Source: a virus. From it: 64,000 nucleotides of DNA. The stretch covers positions 1 through 64,000 of the IMG/VR virus record IMGVR_UViG_3300029787_000005. One strand, written 5' to 3'. The position numbers were made by a program, and so were the translations under genes. The notes under the pieces were generated by a model. The model worked only from the letters and a program-made list of their open reading frames with translations, ran no database searches and was not told the DNA's origin. Positions 30,365-38,672 of this stretch are shown here, piece after piece (position 1 is the stretch's first letter; every line of letters begins with the position of its first letter).

Positions 30365-30989
30365 CGAAAAACTAACACCAGACAATCAAGAAGAGTTCAG
30401 AGAGTTCTTAATTCAACAAAGAGAGTTAGGAATGGCTGATCGTAATGCTGATTGGTTTGACTATCTACTTGATAAAGATTTCTGGAAAACATATCCTATG
30501 TGGACATTCTCAAAGATAGATGGTGAGATATGGTGTTGTGCAGCTGTACAAAAGCATAACTTTCCTGTTGGTATCTATAGAGTAATGTCAAGACTTTATG
30601 TAGCACCTAAGTTCCGTAAGAGGACCAGTGAGCTACTTGGACCGGTTCAGAGAGGCGTATACAAGGCTGATTGGCCGGCTAAATCAGCTTATCTGTTTCC
30701 TATGCAAAGAAAAATGGCATCATCTGGTAGAAACTCAATGATCATGACAATGGAACATGTCCAGAGAATCAGACCATTGAATGTTATATGTAAGTTTTTC
30801 AATAAGCAATATGATACTAGCTTCAAGGTAGTCAAGGATAAAATGTTTAAGACATTCCCAGATGAGAACAATTGGAAAGCATGGCAAGTACTTGCGTGGG
30901 AAGGGAATCATACCCCACCCATTGAAAATATTAGTGTAGATGAATGGAAAGAAAGATTTCCTGAAGCTACTCTTTCAATTTCCAAGTAG
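30339..30989 (+). CDS. Hypothetical protein, possible acyltransferase-like, 216 aa
   Basis: Starts with GTG in an overlap with the preceding gene. YRVMSRLYVAPKFRKR (about residue 81) faintly resembles the GNAT pattern, where a beta-strand is followed by Arg/Gly acyl-CoA contacts, but the canonical RGxG is absent. Many Trp. It is the last gene of the long rightward block; its end overlaps the convergent gene at 30967 by 23 bases. Confidence 0.5.
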   Translation: MTKYSVPTSEKLTPDNQEEFREFLIQQRELGMADRNADWFDYLLDKDFWKTYPMWTFSKIDGEIWCCAAVQKHNFPVGIYRVMSRLYVAPKFRKRTSELLGPVQRGVYKADWPAKSAYLFPMQRKMASSGRNSMIMTMEHVQRIRPLNVICKFFNKQYDTSFKVVKDKMFKTFPDENNWKAWQVLAWEGNHTPPIENISVDEWKERFPEATLSISK

Positions 30990-31293
30990 TGGCAGTTACT
31001 TTATTACCAAATACAATAACACAAGCAGTAGTACCTCCTCTAGCTGGAGCTAACTCTACAGCATGGACTACGTTTAGTACCGTATTATAGTATATTACAC
31101 CTATTGTATTGTGTAATGGATCTTCATACTTAAAGATAACCTGTTCGTTCTTGTCATCATTAAACTTTTTAAACATTGCATTAGTATTCATACATGCTGC
31201 TGGTTTACTGCTCATGTATGCACCATCTGCTTGAGCTAAGGCTGCCGTACTAACAAATAGCGAGATCAGTACACCAACTAAAATTTTATACAC
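30967..31293 (-). CDS. Secreted hypothetical protein, 108 aa
   Basis: The GTG at 31293 is preceded by AAGGAG with a seven-base spacer, and begins with a clear signal peptide (YKILVGVLISLFVSTAALA) with cleavage after AQA likely. The mature protein has two Cys (AACMN, TACVI) that may form a disulfide, in keeping with a periplasmic place. Function unknown. Earlier in-frame starts would spoil the signal peptide. Confidence 0.65.
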   Translation of the reverse strand: MYKILVGVLISLFVSTAALAQADGAYMSSKPAACMNTNAMFKKFNDDKNEQVIFKYEDPLHNTIGVIYYNTVLNVVHAVELAPARGGTTACVIVFGNKVTATTWKLKE

Positions 31294-31948
31294 TGTATTT
31301 CTCCTTATAAAGAGATCTATATTGTTGGAAGAGATTGATATAATCATCTCTCTTTTCAATAAATAATTGAGGTTCATCTTGTTCTACAGCTATCACAGTT
31401 ACTATTCTTGAGATAGGTATTTTTGTCCGTTCTTCAAACATAACTGCATATGCTGCTTCTTGCATAAAGTAATTGTGAATCCAAGACCGCTGCTTTCTTT
31501 TGTTTGCTGTCTTGAAGTCAATGATTGCAGGCTTACCTTTGAATGTACCAATACAATCAACACGACCTGCAGTCTCAAGGTAGTCACTATACAATGGACA
31601 TTCTATTGCATAGACGTTCTCTAAGTATGTATCTAATATAGGCTTGATCTGTTTGAACATAAACAGATTAACTGGTAACACATTCTCAAAGTCTAGTTCT
31701 TTATTGTTAACATAATCTTCAACCAACTTATGCACCTTAGTACCTCGTGATGAGGCCTTTGATGATATTTTATTGGCTTGTTCGTTACCAACTCTCTTAC
31801 GCCACTTCTTGATACTATCAATGGTAGCTAGACTACACACAGTAGTTACAGAAGGATACTTATTACCTTCTGGTGTAAGATAGAATCTTTTCTTATCTTC
31901 TGTAATAGTTTCAAGCTCATCAAATTCAACTAATGTGTGTTTAAACAT
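31286..31948 (-). CDS. PD-(D/E)XK nuclease (RecB/Cas4-like), 220 aa
   Basis: Central GRVDCIGTFKGKPAIIDFKT has the nuclease core: an Asp on one strand, then I-I-D-F-K as the (D/E)xK strand, followed by QEAAYAVMF, the Q-x(n)-Y helix of RecB-type enzymes. An upstream HKLVEDYV contributes a metal-binding His. Similar proteins occur beside phoH and recombination genes in marine T4-like phages. Likely acts on DNA ends. The ATG at 31948 overlaps the PhoH-like gene by eight bases. Confidence 0.78.
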   Translation of the reverse strand: MFKHTLVEFDELETITEDKKRFYLTPEGNKYPSVTTVCSLATIDSIKKWRKRVGNEQANKISSKASSRGTKVHKLVEDYVNNKELDFENVLPVNLFMFKQIKPILDTYLENVYAIECPLYSDYLETAGRVDCIGTFKGKPAIIDFKTANKRKQRSWIHNYFMQEAAYAVMFEERTKIPISRIVTVIAVEQDEPQLFIEKRDDYINLFQQYRSLYKEKYSV

Positions 31949-32696
31949 ACCCAAGGTTGCTCTTCTCAATAATATACTCCCGGACTATACCGGATCTCAC
32001 TATGTCGTCCACTCCAAATTCAAAACTTGTAAACGACTCAATGTTATTTAGTATCTTTTGAAACTGCTTCAAACCATTTTTATCTTGCTCAAGAGTTAAG
32101 TCCGTTTGTCTGTAATCACCACAAAATATAATCCTACAGTTCTCACCTACTCTGGTTATAAGACTATCAAGTTCGTGGAAGTTCATGTTGTTCATTTCAT
32201 CTACAACAATAACACAGTTGCGAAATGTAGTACCTCTGACAAAACTTGTTGTGATAAACTCTACCATATTCTTGTTGGATAGTATATCATATGCATCACC
32301 ACGTCCATATAACTCACTGGCTATCTGCCTATATGGCTCTGAATAAACCGCAGATTTCTGCTGCCAATTGCCAGGCAAAAACCCCATGTCTCTTGTGGGA
32401 ACTACCGATCTAACAATGTATACTTTCTGAGGTCCATCACCAAGAGGGTTATTCTGTATCTCATTCAATGCAAGATACATTGAAAGAAAAGTCTTACCTG
32501 TACCTGCCATACCATGTAACACTAAGTGGTTACCAGACTCATATGCATCCAAGACCTGTTCTTGAGTATCAGTTAGATCAAAGGCACTTTCAATATCAAT
32601 AAGATTGAACTTACCTTGTCGGACTTCATTGTGTTCATCCAACAGCCCATCTTGACGTAGCATACGCTTCTGACGCTTAGTTAATCTACGAGCCAT
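31941..32696 (-). CDS. phoH: PhoH-like P-loop ATPase, 251 aa
   Basis: Walker A GMAGTGKT at residues 62-69, then IVRSVVPTRDMGFLPG, Walker B IVVDEMNN and IIFCGDYRQTDL as sensor motif, all in the order of PhoH proteins. The N-terminal RRLTKRQKRMLRQ is basic. PhoH-like genes are nearly universal in marine T4-like phages; cellular role may involve RNA metabolism or phosphate-stress response. ATG at 32696 is four bases after the preceding stop; a TTG at 32708 is a weaker alternative. Confidence 0.9.
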   Translation of the reverse strand: MARRLTKRQKRMLRQDGLLDEHNEVRQGKFNLIDIESAFDLTDTQEQVLDAYESGNHLVLHGMAGTGKTFLSMYLALNEIQNNPLGDGPQKVYIVRSVVPTRDMGFLPGNWQQKSAVYSEPYRQIASELYGRGDAYDILSNKNMVEFITTSFVRGTTFRNCVIVVDEMNNMNFHELDSLITRVGENCRIIFCGDYRQTDLTLEQDKNGLKQFQKILNNIESFTSFEFGVDDIVRSGIVREYIIEKSNLGYV

Positions 32697-32697
32697 A

Positions 32698-32925
32698 TCA
32701 AATATCAATCGTATTACCGGCGCCAGATCCTTTTTTAACAGTCTTCAGAAGGTCTTTCCACCCTGAGTCTGTTTTGAAGCCTCCAACACCACCAATAATG
32801 TTAGGAGCTGTTATTACTTTTCTTAGATGGGGATGTTGTACTAATAACTCTTGGAGCTCAGTATACTTCACATTTACATCATATGTTTTGTTTGTCTTGG
32901 TGTCTTCGATAGTATAAGTTGGCAC
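32698..32925 (-). CDS. Small conserved phage protein, FmdB-like N-terminus, 75 aa
   Basis: MPTYTIEDTKTN looks like the start of FmdB-type zinc-ribbon proteins, but the Cys pairs are absent, so no zinc is expected. GGVGGFKTDSGWKDLLKTV at the end is typical of a small protein found near phoH in marine T4-like phages. The GTG start overlaps the stop of the next upstream gene. Confidence 0.65.
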   Translation of the reverse strand: MPTYTIEDTKTNKTYDVNVKYTELQELLVQHPHLRKVITAPNIIGGVGGFKTDSGWKDLLKTVKKGSGAGNTIDI

Positions 32926-33092
32926 TAGATTTCGTCTTCCATATCCATTATATATTGCACATCTTTTGTACGAAGAGCTGCATTTACTTTGTTTTTATTT
33001 TTACGAGCATTGATAGCTTTTTTGAACTTGAGAGATTTTTTCTCATCTCCTTCATCATATTCATAAGGGGATGACTTGTGGACGGGACTCAT
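32925..33092 (-). CDS. Small basic protein, 55 aa
   Basis: ATG at 33092 with a GGAGG site ten bases before. Lys-rich middle (KFKKAINARKNKNK) with acidic ends. Not recognised. Its stop overlaps the GTG of the next gene, so both would be made from one transcript. Confidence 0.55.
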   Translation of the reverse strand: MSPVHKSSPYEYDEGDEKKSLKFKKAINARKNKNKVNAALRTKDVQYIMDMEDEI

Positions 33093-33101
33093 GTTAGCCT
33101 C

Positions 33102-33548
33102 CTATTTTGTTTGGATCTGGGGGAAAGCCTTTTCTACCACACCAGTGGATACACCTTTAATTGCTCCACTTTTCATTTCTAAAACTAACTTAGCATCCTT
33201 GGGGGCTATTGTTTCAAGGAGCTGTATAAACACTACCTCTCTTTTTGCTGGTTTGATATTTTCCAATACATTACCATCAACTGAAATGAAGTACTTCATC
33301 ATTCTCATCTTGCCTATAAGGGCACCTTCTAGATCTGTACCTTCACCATCTTCATTCACACCTTCAGCTGGTTTATATGGAGGCTCACCTTCTGGGAGCA
33401 ACCATTTGATACCTGGATTGTATGTCAGTTGTAGTAAGTCAATTAGTGCTGTAGATTCATTATTTTGTAGAATCTCAGACTTTATTTTAACGTTTTTAGA
33501 TTTCCTAACTTCGTCAATTATCTCATACAGAGCTTTAGTATAAGCCAT
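33102..33548 (-). CDS. Conserved T4-like phage protein, 148 aa
   Basis: A helical N-terminus (YTKALYEIIDEVRKSKNVKIK), LLQLTYNP-x-IKWLLPEG and a C-terminal PKDAKLVLEMK helix. I recognise it as a protein conserved beside the RNase H gene in marine T4-like phages; function unknown. ATG is two bases from the RNase H stop. Confidence 0.7.
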   Translation of the reverse strand: MAYTKALYEIIDEVRKSKNVKIKSEILQNNESTALIDLLQLTYNPGIKWLLPEGEPPYKPAEGVNEDGEGTDLEGALIGKMRMMKYFISVDGNVLENIKPAKREVVFIQLLETIAPKDAKLVLEMKSGAIKGVSTGVVEKAFPQIQTK

Positions 33549-34423
33549 TAAAAATCACCTATGTTTTCTATTAATCCTTTAAGTTTCTTGTTGAGGAAAT
33601 ACGTATAGAGTTGATCACGTTTTGGTTCAAATTCCTCATTATATTGCTTCTTCACTTCATCTTTAATATAGTCTGGAATAAGAGACAAGTCAACGAGTCG
33701 TCTATTCCTATTCCAATTAGTTATGTGATCTGTATGATAGTTCTCTATTTCTTCAATATTTCTCATATCAACAAAAGTATTTAGTACTTTAGAACGCAAT
33801 GGCTTTTGTCTGCCATTGATAAAGCAATCATCTTTAGATAAGATGTTTGGTATACCATCACCTCGGTCACCCTTGGCAATGTGTTCAATTAAATACTTCT
33901 CAGGATTGTCATGCTTGATCCAACGCTTACGTACTGGGTCATACTGACTTACATTACTGTATTTGTGAAGCTGTATAAAGTCTTTATCACCAGACATTAT
34001 CAATACTGGCTTAGAGTGACCATTCATTAGATGAGAACCCTCAATGTCATGAATGATAGTAGCTATGAGATCATCTGCCTCAGCAGACTCAACTTGTATA
34101 ACTTTATATGGAAAGTACTCTCTTATCTCTTCTCTGATAGCATTCAAACACGAGAACAGATTACTCCAATCAAGATCAGATTCATTTCTTGCTTTCTTAC
34201 GATTGGCTTTGTAATATGGATATAGCTTTTTACGCCAGAAGTTCTTATCATCACAGCATATTACTAACTCACCATATTGTTCTGTAAATTTGTTTCTGTA
34301 TCCTCTGAGAGAATTCAGGACCATATGTCTAACTAGGTCTTCATTAAGTTCAACGTTATGGTGACTTCCTATCTGTGCCATCAAATTAGAAATCATCACT
34401 TGGTTCATATCAACTAAAATCAT
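33548..34423 (-). CDS. rnh: T4-type RNase H (5'-3' flap/exonuclease), 291 aa
   Basis: Flap-nuclease fold with acidic metal ligands in order: ILVDMNQ (Asp5), ICCDDKNFWRK, VESAEADDLIA and IMSGDKDF. LRGYRNKFTEQYG and the helical arch KLYPYYKANRKK are typical of T4 RNase H, which removes RNA primers during lagging-strand synthesis with gp32. Slightly shorter than T4 RNase H. A near neighbour of phoH and other replication genes. Confidence 0.88.
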   Translation of the reverse strand: MILVDMNQVMISNLMAQIGSHHNVELNEDLVRHMVLNSLRGYRNKFTEQYGELVICCDDKNFWRKKLYPYYKANRKKARNESDLDWSNLFSCLNAIREEIREYFPYKVIQVESAEADDLIATIIHDIEGSHLMNGHSKPVLIMSGDKDFIQLHKYSNVSQYDPVRKRWIKHDNPEKYLIEHIAKGDRGDGIPNILSKDDCFINGRQKPLRSKVLNTFVDMRNIEEIENYHTDHITNWNRNRRLVDLSLIPDYIKDEVKKQYNEEFEPKRDQLYTYFLNKKLKGLIENIGDF

Positions 34424-34438
34424 AACTATTCCTTTGTG

Positions 34439-34780
34439 TTAGCCATCCTCTTCATCAAAATCTTCAAAGCTGATATCGGCATCTTTTAAGTTAATGATGT
34501 TTTGAGCAAACTCTTGTAGAGGATGTTTTTGCTCAAGAGATCTGCACATTGCAGACTTAATAGCTTCACTGATTAATACAAGATCATATTTTATATCAGT
34601 GCTGCTTCGAAGGTCAAACCCATGCGTTTCCAGTGATCTGAATACATCAAAAGCAAAGTCAGTAGCATGATCTTGTATGAACTTCTGTCTTATAGCTTCC
34701 GCATGAGCTTTGAGTTCAGCTTCATTTTGCGGAGGACGTAAACCAACTTTGTGTGTGGGAAATGCAATTACATTCGACAT
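34439..34780 (-). CDS. Conserved phage protein, 113 aa
   Basis: Helical protein with an acidic C-terminus (FEDFDEEDG) and an FPTHKVGLRPPQNEAEL N-terminal segment. I recall similar short proteins in marine T4-like phages next to RNase H; role unknown. The acidic tail resembles those that bind basic replication proteins. Confidence 0.6.
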   Translation of the reverse strand: MSNVIAFPTHKVGLRPPQNEAELKAHAEAIRQKFIQDHATDFAFDVFRSLETHGFDLRSSTDIKYDLVLISEAIKSAMCRSLEQKHPLQEFAQNIINLKDADISFEDFDEEDG

Positions 34781-34807
34781 ATATAGCCCTCTAACATTGT
34801 TTACTTG

Positions 34808-35434
34808 TTATTTAGGCTTCTTTCGTGCCTTGGTTTTTCTCTTTACTTTTGTTTTTGTTTTAGGCTTTACGTCATCAAACTCAGGTATACCATAGTATTC
34901 ATCATTCATTTCTTGTGTCCAGAGACCAATATCTTGATACCATGTACCTACTTGACGTTTGACCATACCAATAAATGGATCGGCAGGATGCCAATGATAA
35001 GCATTGACTCTTACAATACTATTGATTCTGCCTTCCATATTCTCACCCCACCTAAAGTCCAACCACACTCCAGTACGGAGATATGATTGCATATTATGGA
35101 CATAGGTTTCGAGAATGTTAACCTCATTGTTTAGCTCTCTGTTCTTTTCATTGAGCTTGAGGCTTGCTTTTGCAGCCGCTAGTCTTTCTTGATTAGATCT
35201 GATCCACTTTCTCACAGTAGTGACATTTACTGGATCTTTATCATCTCTGCTTACAGAGTGATGTACAGACTTATGCTCAGAAGGACCTTTAGCTGCTCTA
35301 GCTTTAGCTAAACGCTCAGCACGTTCAGCTTTCTGTTCAGGAGTTAGTGGCTTCCTGATCTTGCGTATCTTCTTCTTGGGTGCCCCATCCTTCGGCAATG
35401 CTCGTGTCGATCTCTTTGCTAGTCGCATCTTCAT
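34808..35434 (-). CDS. Basic coiled-coil hypothetical protein, 208 aa
   Basis: Lys/Arg-rich N-terminus (about residues 1-50, KKKIRKIRKPLTPEQKAE) and C-terminus (KTKTKVKRKTKARKKP) flank a helical middle with a heptad-like stretch (about 80-115) and a globular WHPADPFIGMVKRQVGTWYQ segment. Likely binds nucleic acid. The first 98 bases overlap the 85-aa gene. Confidence 0.6.
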   Translation of the reverse strand: MKMRLAKRSTRALPKDGAPKKKIRKIRKPLTPEQKAERAERLAKARAAKGPSEHKSVHHSVSRDDKDPVNVTTVRKWIRSNQERLAAAKASLKLNEKNRELNNEVNILETYVHNMQSYLRTGVWLDFRWGENMEGRINSIVRVNAYHWHPADPFIGMVKRQVGTWYQDIGLWTQEMNDEYYGIPEFDDVKPKTKTKVKRKTKARKKPK

Positions 35435-35594
35435 CTCGCTTTAAGTGTTGTGTCCATTGGAAGAAGTCCATCTTGGCTTCTTCAGGGGTCATGTCAAATC
35501 TATGTTCTAAGTGCCTAGGCGCTTCAAACATATTTACCTTCCCGGATGCTCTTAACTCATCCAGGAAGACAAATACTTCATTTCTTGATACCAT
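35337..35594 (-). CDS. Conserved small phage protein, 85 aa
   Basis: Helical N-terminal part with RHLEHRFDMTPEEAKMDFFQW, then an acidic disordered C-terminus. A GAGTACAT stretch precedes the ATG. Resembles small DNA-binding or regulatory proteins of marine T4-like phages but no function is known. A TATAAATA at 35634-35627 on the minus strand lies 33 bases upstream. Confidence 0.55.
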   Translation of the reverse strand: MVSRNEVFVFLDELRASGKVNMFEAPRHLEHRFDMTPEEAKMDFFQWTQHLKRDEDATSKEIDTSIAEGWGTQEEDTQDQEATNS

Positions 35595-35603
35595 TATGTA
35601 CTC

Positions 35604-35750
35604 CTAAGTGAAAGGGAATGTTACAATATTTATAACACCTTCCATAGCATATTGAGCCAAATCAACTGTGGTACCTATAATACCATATGCTGCCATAAAT
35701 GCCAAAGGAAGCGCAAAGAACACTCCACCTACTACTAATACAGTTTCCAT
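35604..35750 (-). CDS. Small membrane protein, 48 aa
   Basis: Hydrophobic stretch from about residue 4 to 27 (VLVVGGVFFALPLAFMAAYGI) is followed by a short amphipathic part. It starts one base into the end of the 114-aa-region gene (35750 shared), so it is coupled to the secreted proteins upstream. Function unknown; holin-like size but no second helix of note. Confidence 0.5.
   Translation of the reverse strand: METVLVVGGVFFALPLAFMAAYGIIGTTVDLAQYAMEGVINIVTFPFT
35627..35634 (-). promoter_or_regulatory. Possible late promoter
   Basis: TATAAATA on the minus strand, suitably placed before the 85-aa gene at 35594. It lies inside the 48-aa gene and the motif occurs by chance in this AT-rich DNA, so the call is weak. 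Confidence 0.25.
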
Positions 35751-36064
35751 TATTTCATACTCCATTTTCCGTTTTCATAACACATTGCACCCTCAGTATC
35801 AGGAATAGACCTGCAAAACTTTTCATCAAAGTTTAGTTGTAATCCATTCTTTCTGATATCCTCAAAGCGCGCTTGCTGATGTTGTCTAGTCTTATAAAGA
35901 TCAATCAATTCCGTCTTATTGACAACGGTCTTACATGATATCATTTTACAAAAGATAGATCCACCAACTACACTAGCTGCAATAGAGAGCGGCTCAACAG
36001 CTTGAGCCGGACTTACTGCAATACTACTGGCCAGTATAAGACTTAATGACAGCTTGTTGTTCAT
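35750..36064 (-). CDS. Secreted small protein, 104 aa
   Basis: Signal peptide MNNKLSLSLILASSIAVSPAQA with cleavage after AQA. The mature part has four Cys (IFCK, SCKT, KFCRS, AMCY), spaced for two disulfides, and a helical charged middle. AAGGAG lies before tandem ATGs at 36067 and 36064; the latter has better spacing. Overlaps the lipoprotein gene by 41 bases in another frame. Likely periplasmic; function unknown. Confidence 0.6.
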   Translation of the reverse strand: MNNKLSLSLILASSIAVSPAQAVEPLSIAASVVGGSIFCKMISCKTVVNKTELIDLYKTRQHQQARFEDIRKNGLQLNFDEKFCRSIPDTEGAMCYENGKWSMK

Positions 36065-36689
36065 CATTCTTCTCCTTCTTGGATGCAGCAACATTCTTAT
36101 CTAACTCTTTAAATGCAGTGTTAGATCGGATCTTAGCCATCAACATCCTATCTTTCTTGAGACGATTCATGAGAACTTTACTAGCTTCCTCATCGTTATA
36201 CTTCAGTAGTACATAAGCTCGGAACTGATTACCAGCAGACTGTACAACATTCTCAACTAAGCTGTAGCCAGAGACATCAGTATCAGCAACTAGATTCTTA
36301 GTCACTCTTTCGAGCTCATTTATCACAGAGGTGTCTACAGCTGTAGAACCAACCTTAGCAATAAAGTTTTTAGTCTGAGATCTCAACTGACTCTGAAACC
36401 TATCAGCCAGAGTAGTCTTAGCCATTAGTATAGCCATATCAACAGACAATTGTAGATCTGGTGTAGCAGAAGTACCTACAGCATATATACTATCTTCAGA
36501 CTTAGGCATTTTCAGATACCAATCAGGGATCTTATCAACCTGTTCCTTATTAGCTTTCACATTATATGCATACAGAGCTTTAGCTCCATAAGGCGGTGTA
36601 TCTTCCAAACTAGATATGTTTGTAGATCCACAAGCAGTTAAGCCTAACAGACCCAACCCAGTTACACCAATCTTAATCGACCTATTCAT
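36024..36689 (-). CDS. LPP20-like lipoprotein, 221 aa
   Basis: A lipobox LTAC with Cys20 follows a hydrophobic signal, so it is probably lipid-anchored in the envelope. PDWYLKMP (about residue 55), SIYAVGTSAT and AILMAKTTLADRFQSQL match the LPP20 lipoprotein pattern. It shares an operon with three other secreted or membrane proteins. Phage-encoded lipoproteins often block superinfection or alter the outer membrane; that role is inferred. Confidence 0.7.
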   Translation of the reverse strand: MNRSIKIGVTGLGLLGLTACGSTNISSLEDTPPYGAKALYAYNVKANKEQVDKIPDWYLKMPKSEDSIYAVGTSATPDLQLSVDMAILMAKTTLADRFQSQLRSQTKNFIAKVGSTAVDTSVINELERVTKNLVADTDVSGYSLVENVVQSAGNQFRAYVLLKYNDEEASKVLMNRLKKDRMLMAKIRSNTAFKELDKNVAASKKEKNDEQQAVIKSYTGQ

Positions 36690-37126
36690 TATGAACTCCC
36701 TTCACGCAGGCCTTTGAAAAATCCTCTAAAGAACGCCTTAGTGTTCCATCGAGGTACTCGCTTACCTTTATAGTCTATCAAAAGCGGATCTTTGTCAACA
36801 GGTCCTAATAATACTACTTTCTGTACTGGTTCTACAGGAGCAGCCTTAGGTACCTTAGCAACTACAACAGGCTTTTGACGTTCTTCAATGTAGTCGAGTC
36901 TATTTTGGACTTCTCGCAATGTTGATTCTAACTTTCTTGTTCTTTCAAGAGCATTAGCATCAAAGCCACAGTCCGCAGTAATCTTGCTAGTGAGAATCTC
37001 CTTACCATTCTTATCTGTTGTGACAGTGGTAGTTTTTCTCACATTACAAGGATCAGGTCCAGCAGCCATTGCTTCAGTGCTCATCAGAGCAACTGAAGCG
37101 GCTACTAGAACAATTTTAGGAAGCAT
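36689..37126 (-). CDS. Secreted coiled-coil protein, 145 aa
   Basis: Signal peptide (MLPKIVLVAASVALMSTEAMA), then a small region with two Cys (DPCNV, TADCGF) and a heptad-type helix (LERTRKLESTLREVQNRLDYIEE in two parts, LERTRKLESTLR and EVQNRLDYIEE). A Val/Pro-rich linker precedes a basic C-terminus. ATG 37126 is preferred to a TTG at 37132. Partner of the lipoprotein downstream, perhaps in an envelope complex. Confidence 0.6.
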   Translation of the reverse strand: MLPKIVLVAASVALMSTEAMAAGPDPCNVRKTTTVTTDKNGKEILTSKITADCGFDANALERTRKLESTLREVQNRLDYIEERQKPVVVAKVPKAAPVEPVQKVVLLGPVDKDPLLIDYKGKRVPRWNTKAFFRGFFKGLREGSS

Positions 37127-38066
37127 ATTCAAGAGCTTTCTCTAAAGCACGAGTCTTTAGCTGCTTGTTAGATCCGTAGAAGTTAGAGATCAAACGAGAC
37201 TCTTGAGACTTACCGATCTCATGATCGACTAAGTAAGTAGCAGCATTAAGAGCCTGCCACCATGTACCTTTAGCATATTCTGCTCCAGGCTGTGTCTCAA
37301 GTACTTCAAAAGCTCTCAAAGCATTCTTAGAAGACTTCTTATCTTCTGTCTTCTTAGAGTAGCCAGGAAACACTTCATCGAAGTAGTCTGCTACAATTTC
37401 ATCCTTGTAAGACCTAGTGCCTAAGAACTGAGCCATTGATTTGAAGGATTCCATTTTATCAGCAGCTAGACCAAGAAGTTCTTTAGCTAGATCAGCATCA
37501 AAAGCACGACGATGATTGAATCGAACCTTATTCTTAGAAGGACCTTGTAGTGCAACATTTATAGTATTGTTACATACAACCCTAGTAAGAGTTTGTTGGA
37601 TATCAATTCCACGACCATAAATGTGTGGGTTAGAGAAAAGTAGATATCCTTCGATGGAATCACCACCGAACAACTCAAAGGTATCAGTCATCTTAGCCAA
37701 AGCCCAGACCCACTGTCCACCTTTCAATGAACCAGCAGTTTCCATTCTCATGGCTCCAACTTCACAGAACTCATTAAAGAACTCGAAAGCCTCAGAATTC
37801 TGTACTGGATTCCAATCACCAGTGATAATTGTAAGAGGCTTAGCATCAGTCTCACGAATCAGCATCTTATGACCTGACTCAATTCGATTGCCATTGAACT
37901 CTGCATACACAGGACGCTCAATAACATCCCAATCAAGACCAGCAGCTTTTTGAAATTCTGCAGGACTAAGATTCTCTTCAACCTTAACACCTAGACCATG
38001 CCATGGAACTTCTCCAGTGTAGGCCATTTGTGCTTCGCCATTTACTACTTCTAAATTATGTGACAT
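37116..38066 (-). CDS. DUF932 (phage/plasmid-like) protein, 316 aa
   Basis: Typical DUF932 landmarks: an N-terminal PWHGLG element, GDWNPVQNSEAFEFF near residue 83, VWALAKM, and a conserved R-V-V-C-N-N-T segment. Family proteins are frequent on phages and plasmids; their function is unknown. The ATG has AGGAGA upstream and a strong early promoter at 38098-38125. Confidence 0.82.
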   Translation of the reverse strand: MSHNLEVVNGEAQMAYTGEVPWHGLGVKVEENLSPAEFQKAAGLDWDVIERPVYAEFNGNRIESGHKMLIRETDAKPLTIITGDWNPVQNSEAFEFFNEFCEVGAMRMETAGSLKGGQWVWALAKMTDTFELFGGDSIEGYLLFSNPHIYGRGIDIQQTLTRVVCNNTINVALQGPSKNKVRFNHRRAFDADLAKELLGLAADKMESFKSMAQFLGTRSYKDEIVADYFDEVFPGYSKKTEDKKSSKNALRAFEVLETQPGAEYAKGTWWQALNAATYLVDHEIGKSQESRLISNFYGSNKQLKTRALEKALEYAS

Positions 38067-38097
38067 TTAAGTCTCCTATCTGTGTTTTCATTCTCTT

Positions 38098-38125
38098 ATT
38101 ATACACGTTATTCACTTTCGGTCAA
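38098..38125 (-). promoter_or_regulatory. Early promoter, leftward
   Basis: Minus-strand -35 TTGACC (38125-38120), 16-nt spacer, exact -10 TATAAT (38103-38098). Drives the DUF932 gene and possibly the secreted-protein operon beyond it. Confidence 0.75.
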
Positions 38126-38134
38126 CAGCTAAAT

Positions 38135-38545
38135 CTACTCCCTCCATTCTTTTTCAAAAACTTCAAGAAGAGCAGCATTGCACTCCTTACCATAATCGGT
38201 AAAGAGAACACCGTGCTCCCAGAAGAAGTGATCGATGTCTTGTGAATGGTCGATTTGACGACCATCCTGAATCAACCACCTAAGAGCGGTGATCTCATCA
38301 CCAGCACCATTCTCAATGGTGCGAGCAATAAGCCGCTTGAACTCAACAAGCTGCTGAGCTTCATGGTCAGCAGCAGCTTGGTCTGCCTCTTCCATCTCAG
38401 CAATGAGACCGTCCCAGATGGCTTGCTTGCCATCATTGTCGGCATTGTCCCACTTATCGCAGAACCAGTTACCAGGACGAGGACGAAATCCTCGTGCTTC
38501 TTTGTGAAGGTCTGAAATAATGGTCTCATCAAATGTATATGTCAT
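38135..38545 (-). CDS. Hypothetical acidic protein, 136 aa
   Basis: Not recognised. Helical, acidic, Trp-rich, with an RPGNWFCDKWDNADND segment near residue 25. G+C content is above that of the surroundings. ATG 38545 has GAGGAGAG upstream; the promoter at 38570-38598 would make an ATG at 38560 nearly leaderless. Confidence 0.6.
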   Translation of the reverse strand: MTYTFDETIISDLHKEARGFRPRPGNWFCDKWDNADNDGKQAIWDGLIAEMEEADQAAADHEAQQLVEFKRLIARTIENGAGDEITALRWLIQDGRQIDHSQDIDHFFWEHGVLFTDYGKECNAALLEVFEKEWRE

Positions 38546-38569
38546 ATCTGCTCTCCTCATTATTAATAT

Positions 38570-38598
38570 AGTATACTACCGATTATCAAAAAGGTCAA
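38570..38598 (-). promoter_or_regulatory. Early promoter, leftward
   Basis: Minus-strand -35 TTGACC (38598-38593), 17-nt spacer, -10 TATACT (38575-38570). Divergent from the rightward promoter at 38644. Confidence 0.8.
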
Positions 38599-38643
38599 CA
38601 CTAAAAAACAATTATTTTAAAAAAAAGTTTTTGAAAAAAGTTG

Positions 38644-38672
38644 TTGACCCTGTTTCAATTATGATGTATACT
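38644..38672 (+). promoter_or_regulatory. Early promoter, rightward
   Basis: -35 TTGACC (38644-38649), 17-nt spacer, -10 TATACT (38667-38672). Shares an 18-base identical stretch over the -10 with the promoter at 6890. The A/T tract between the two divergent promoters (38599-38643) could be an UP-type element. Confidence 0.8.
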
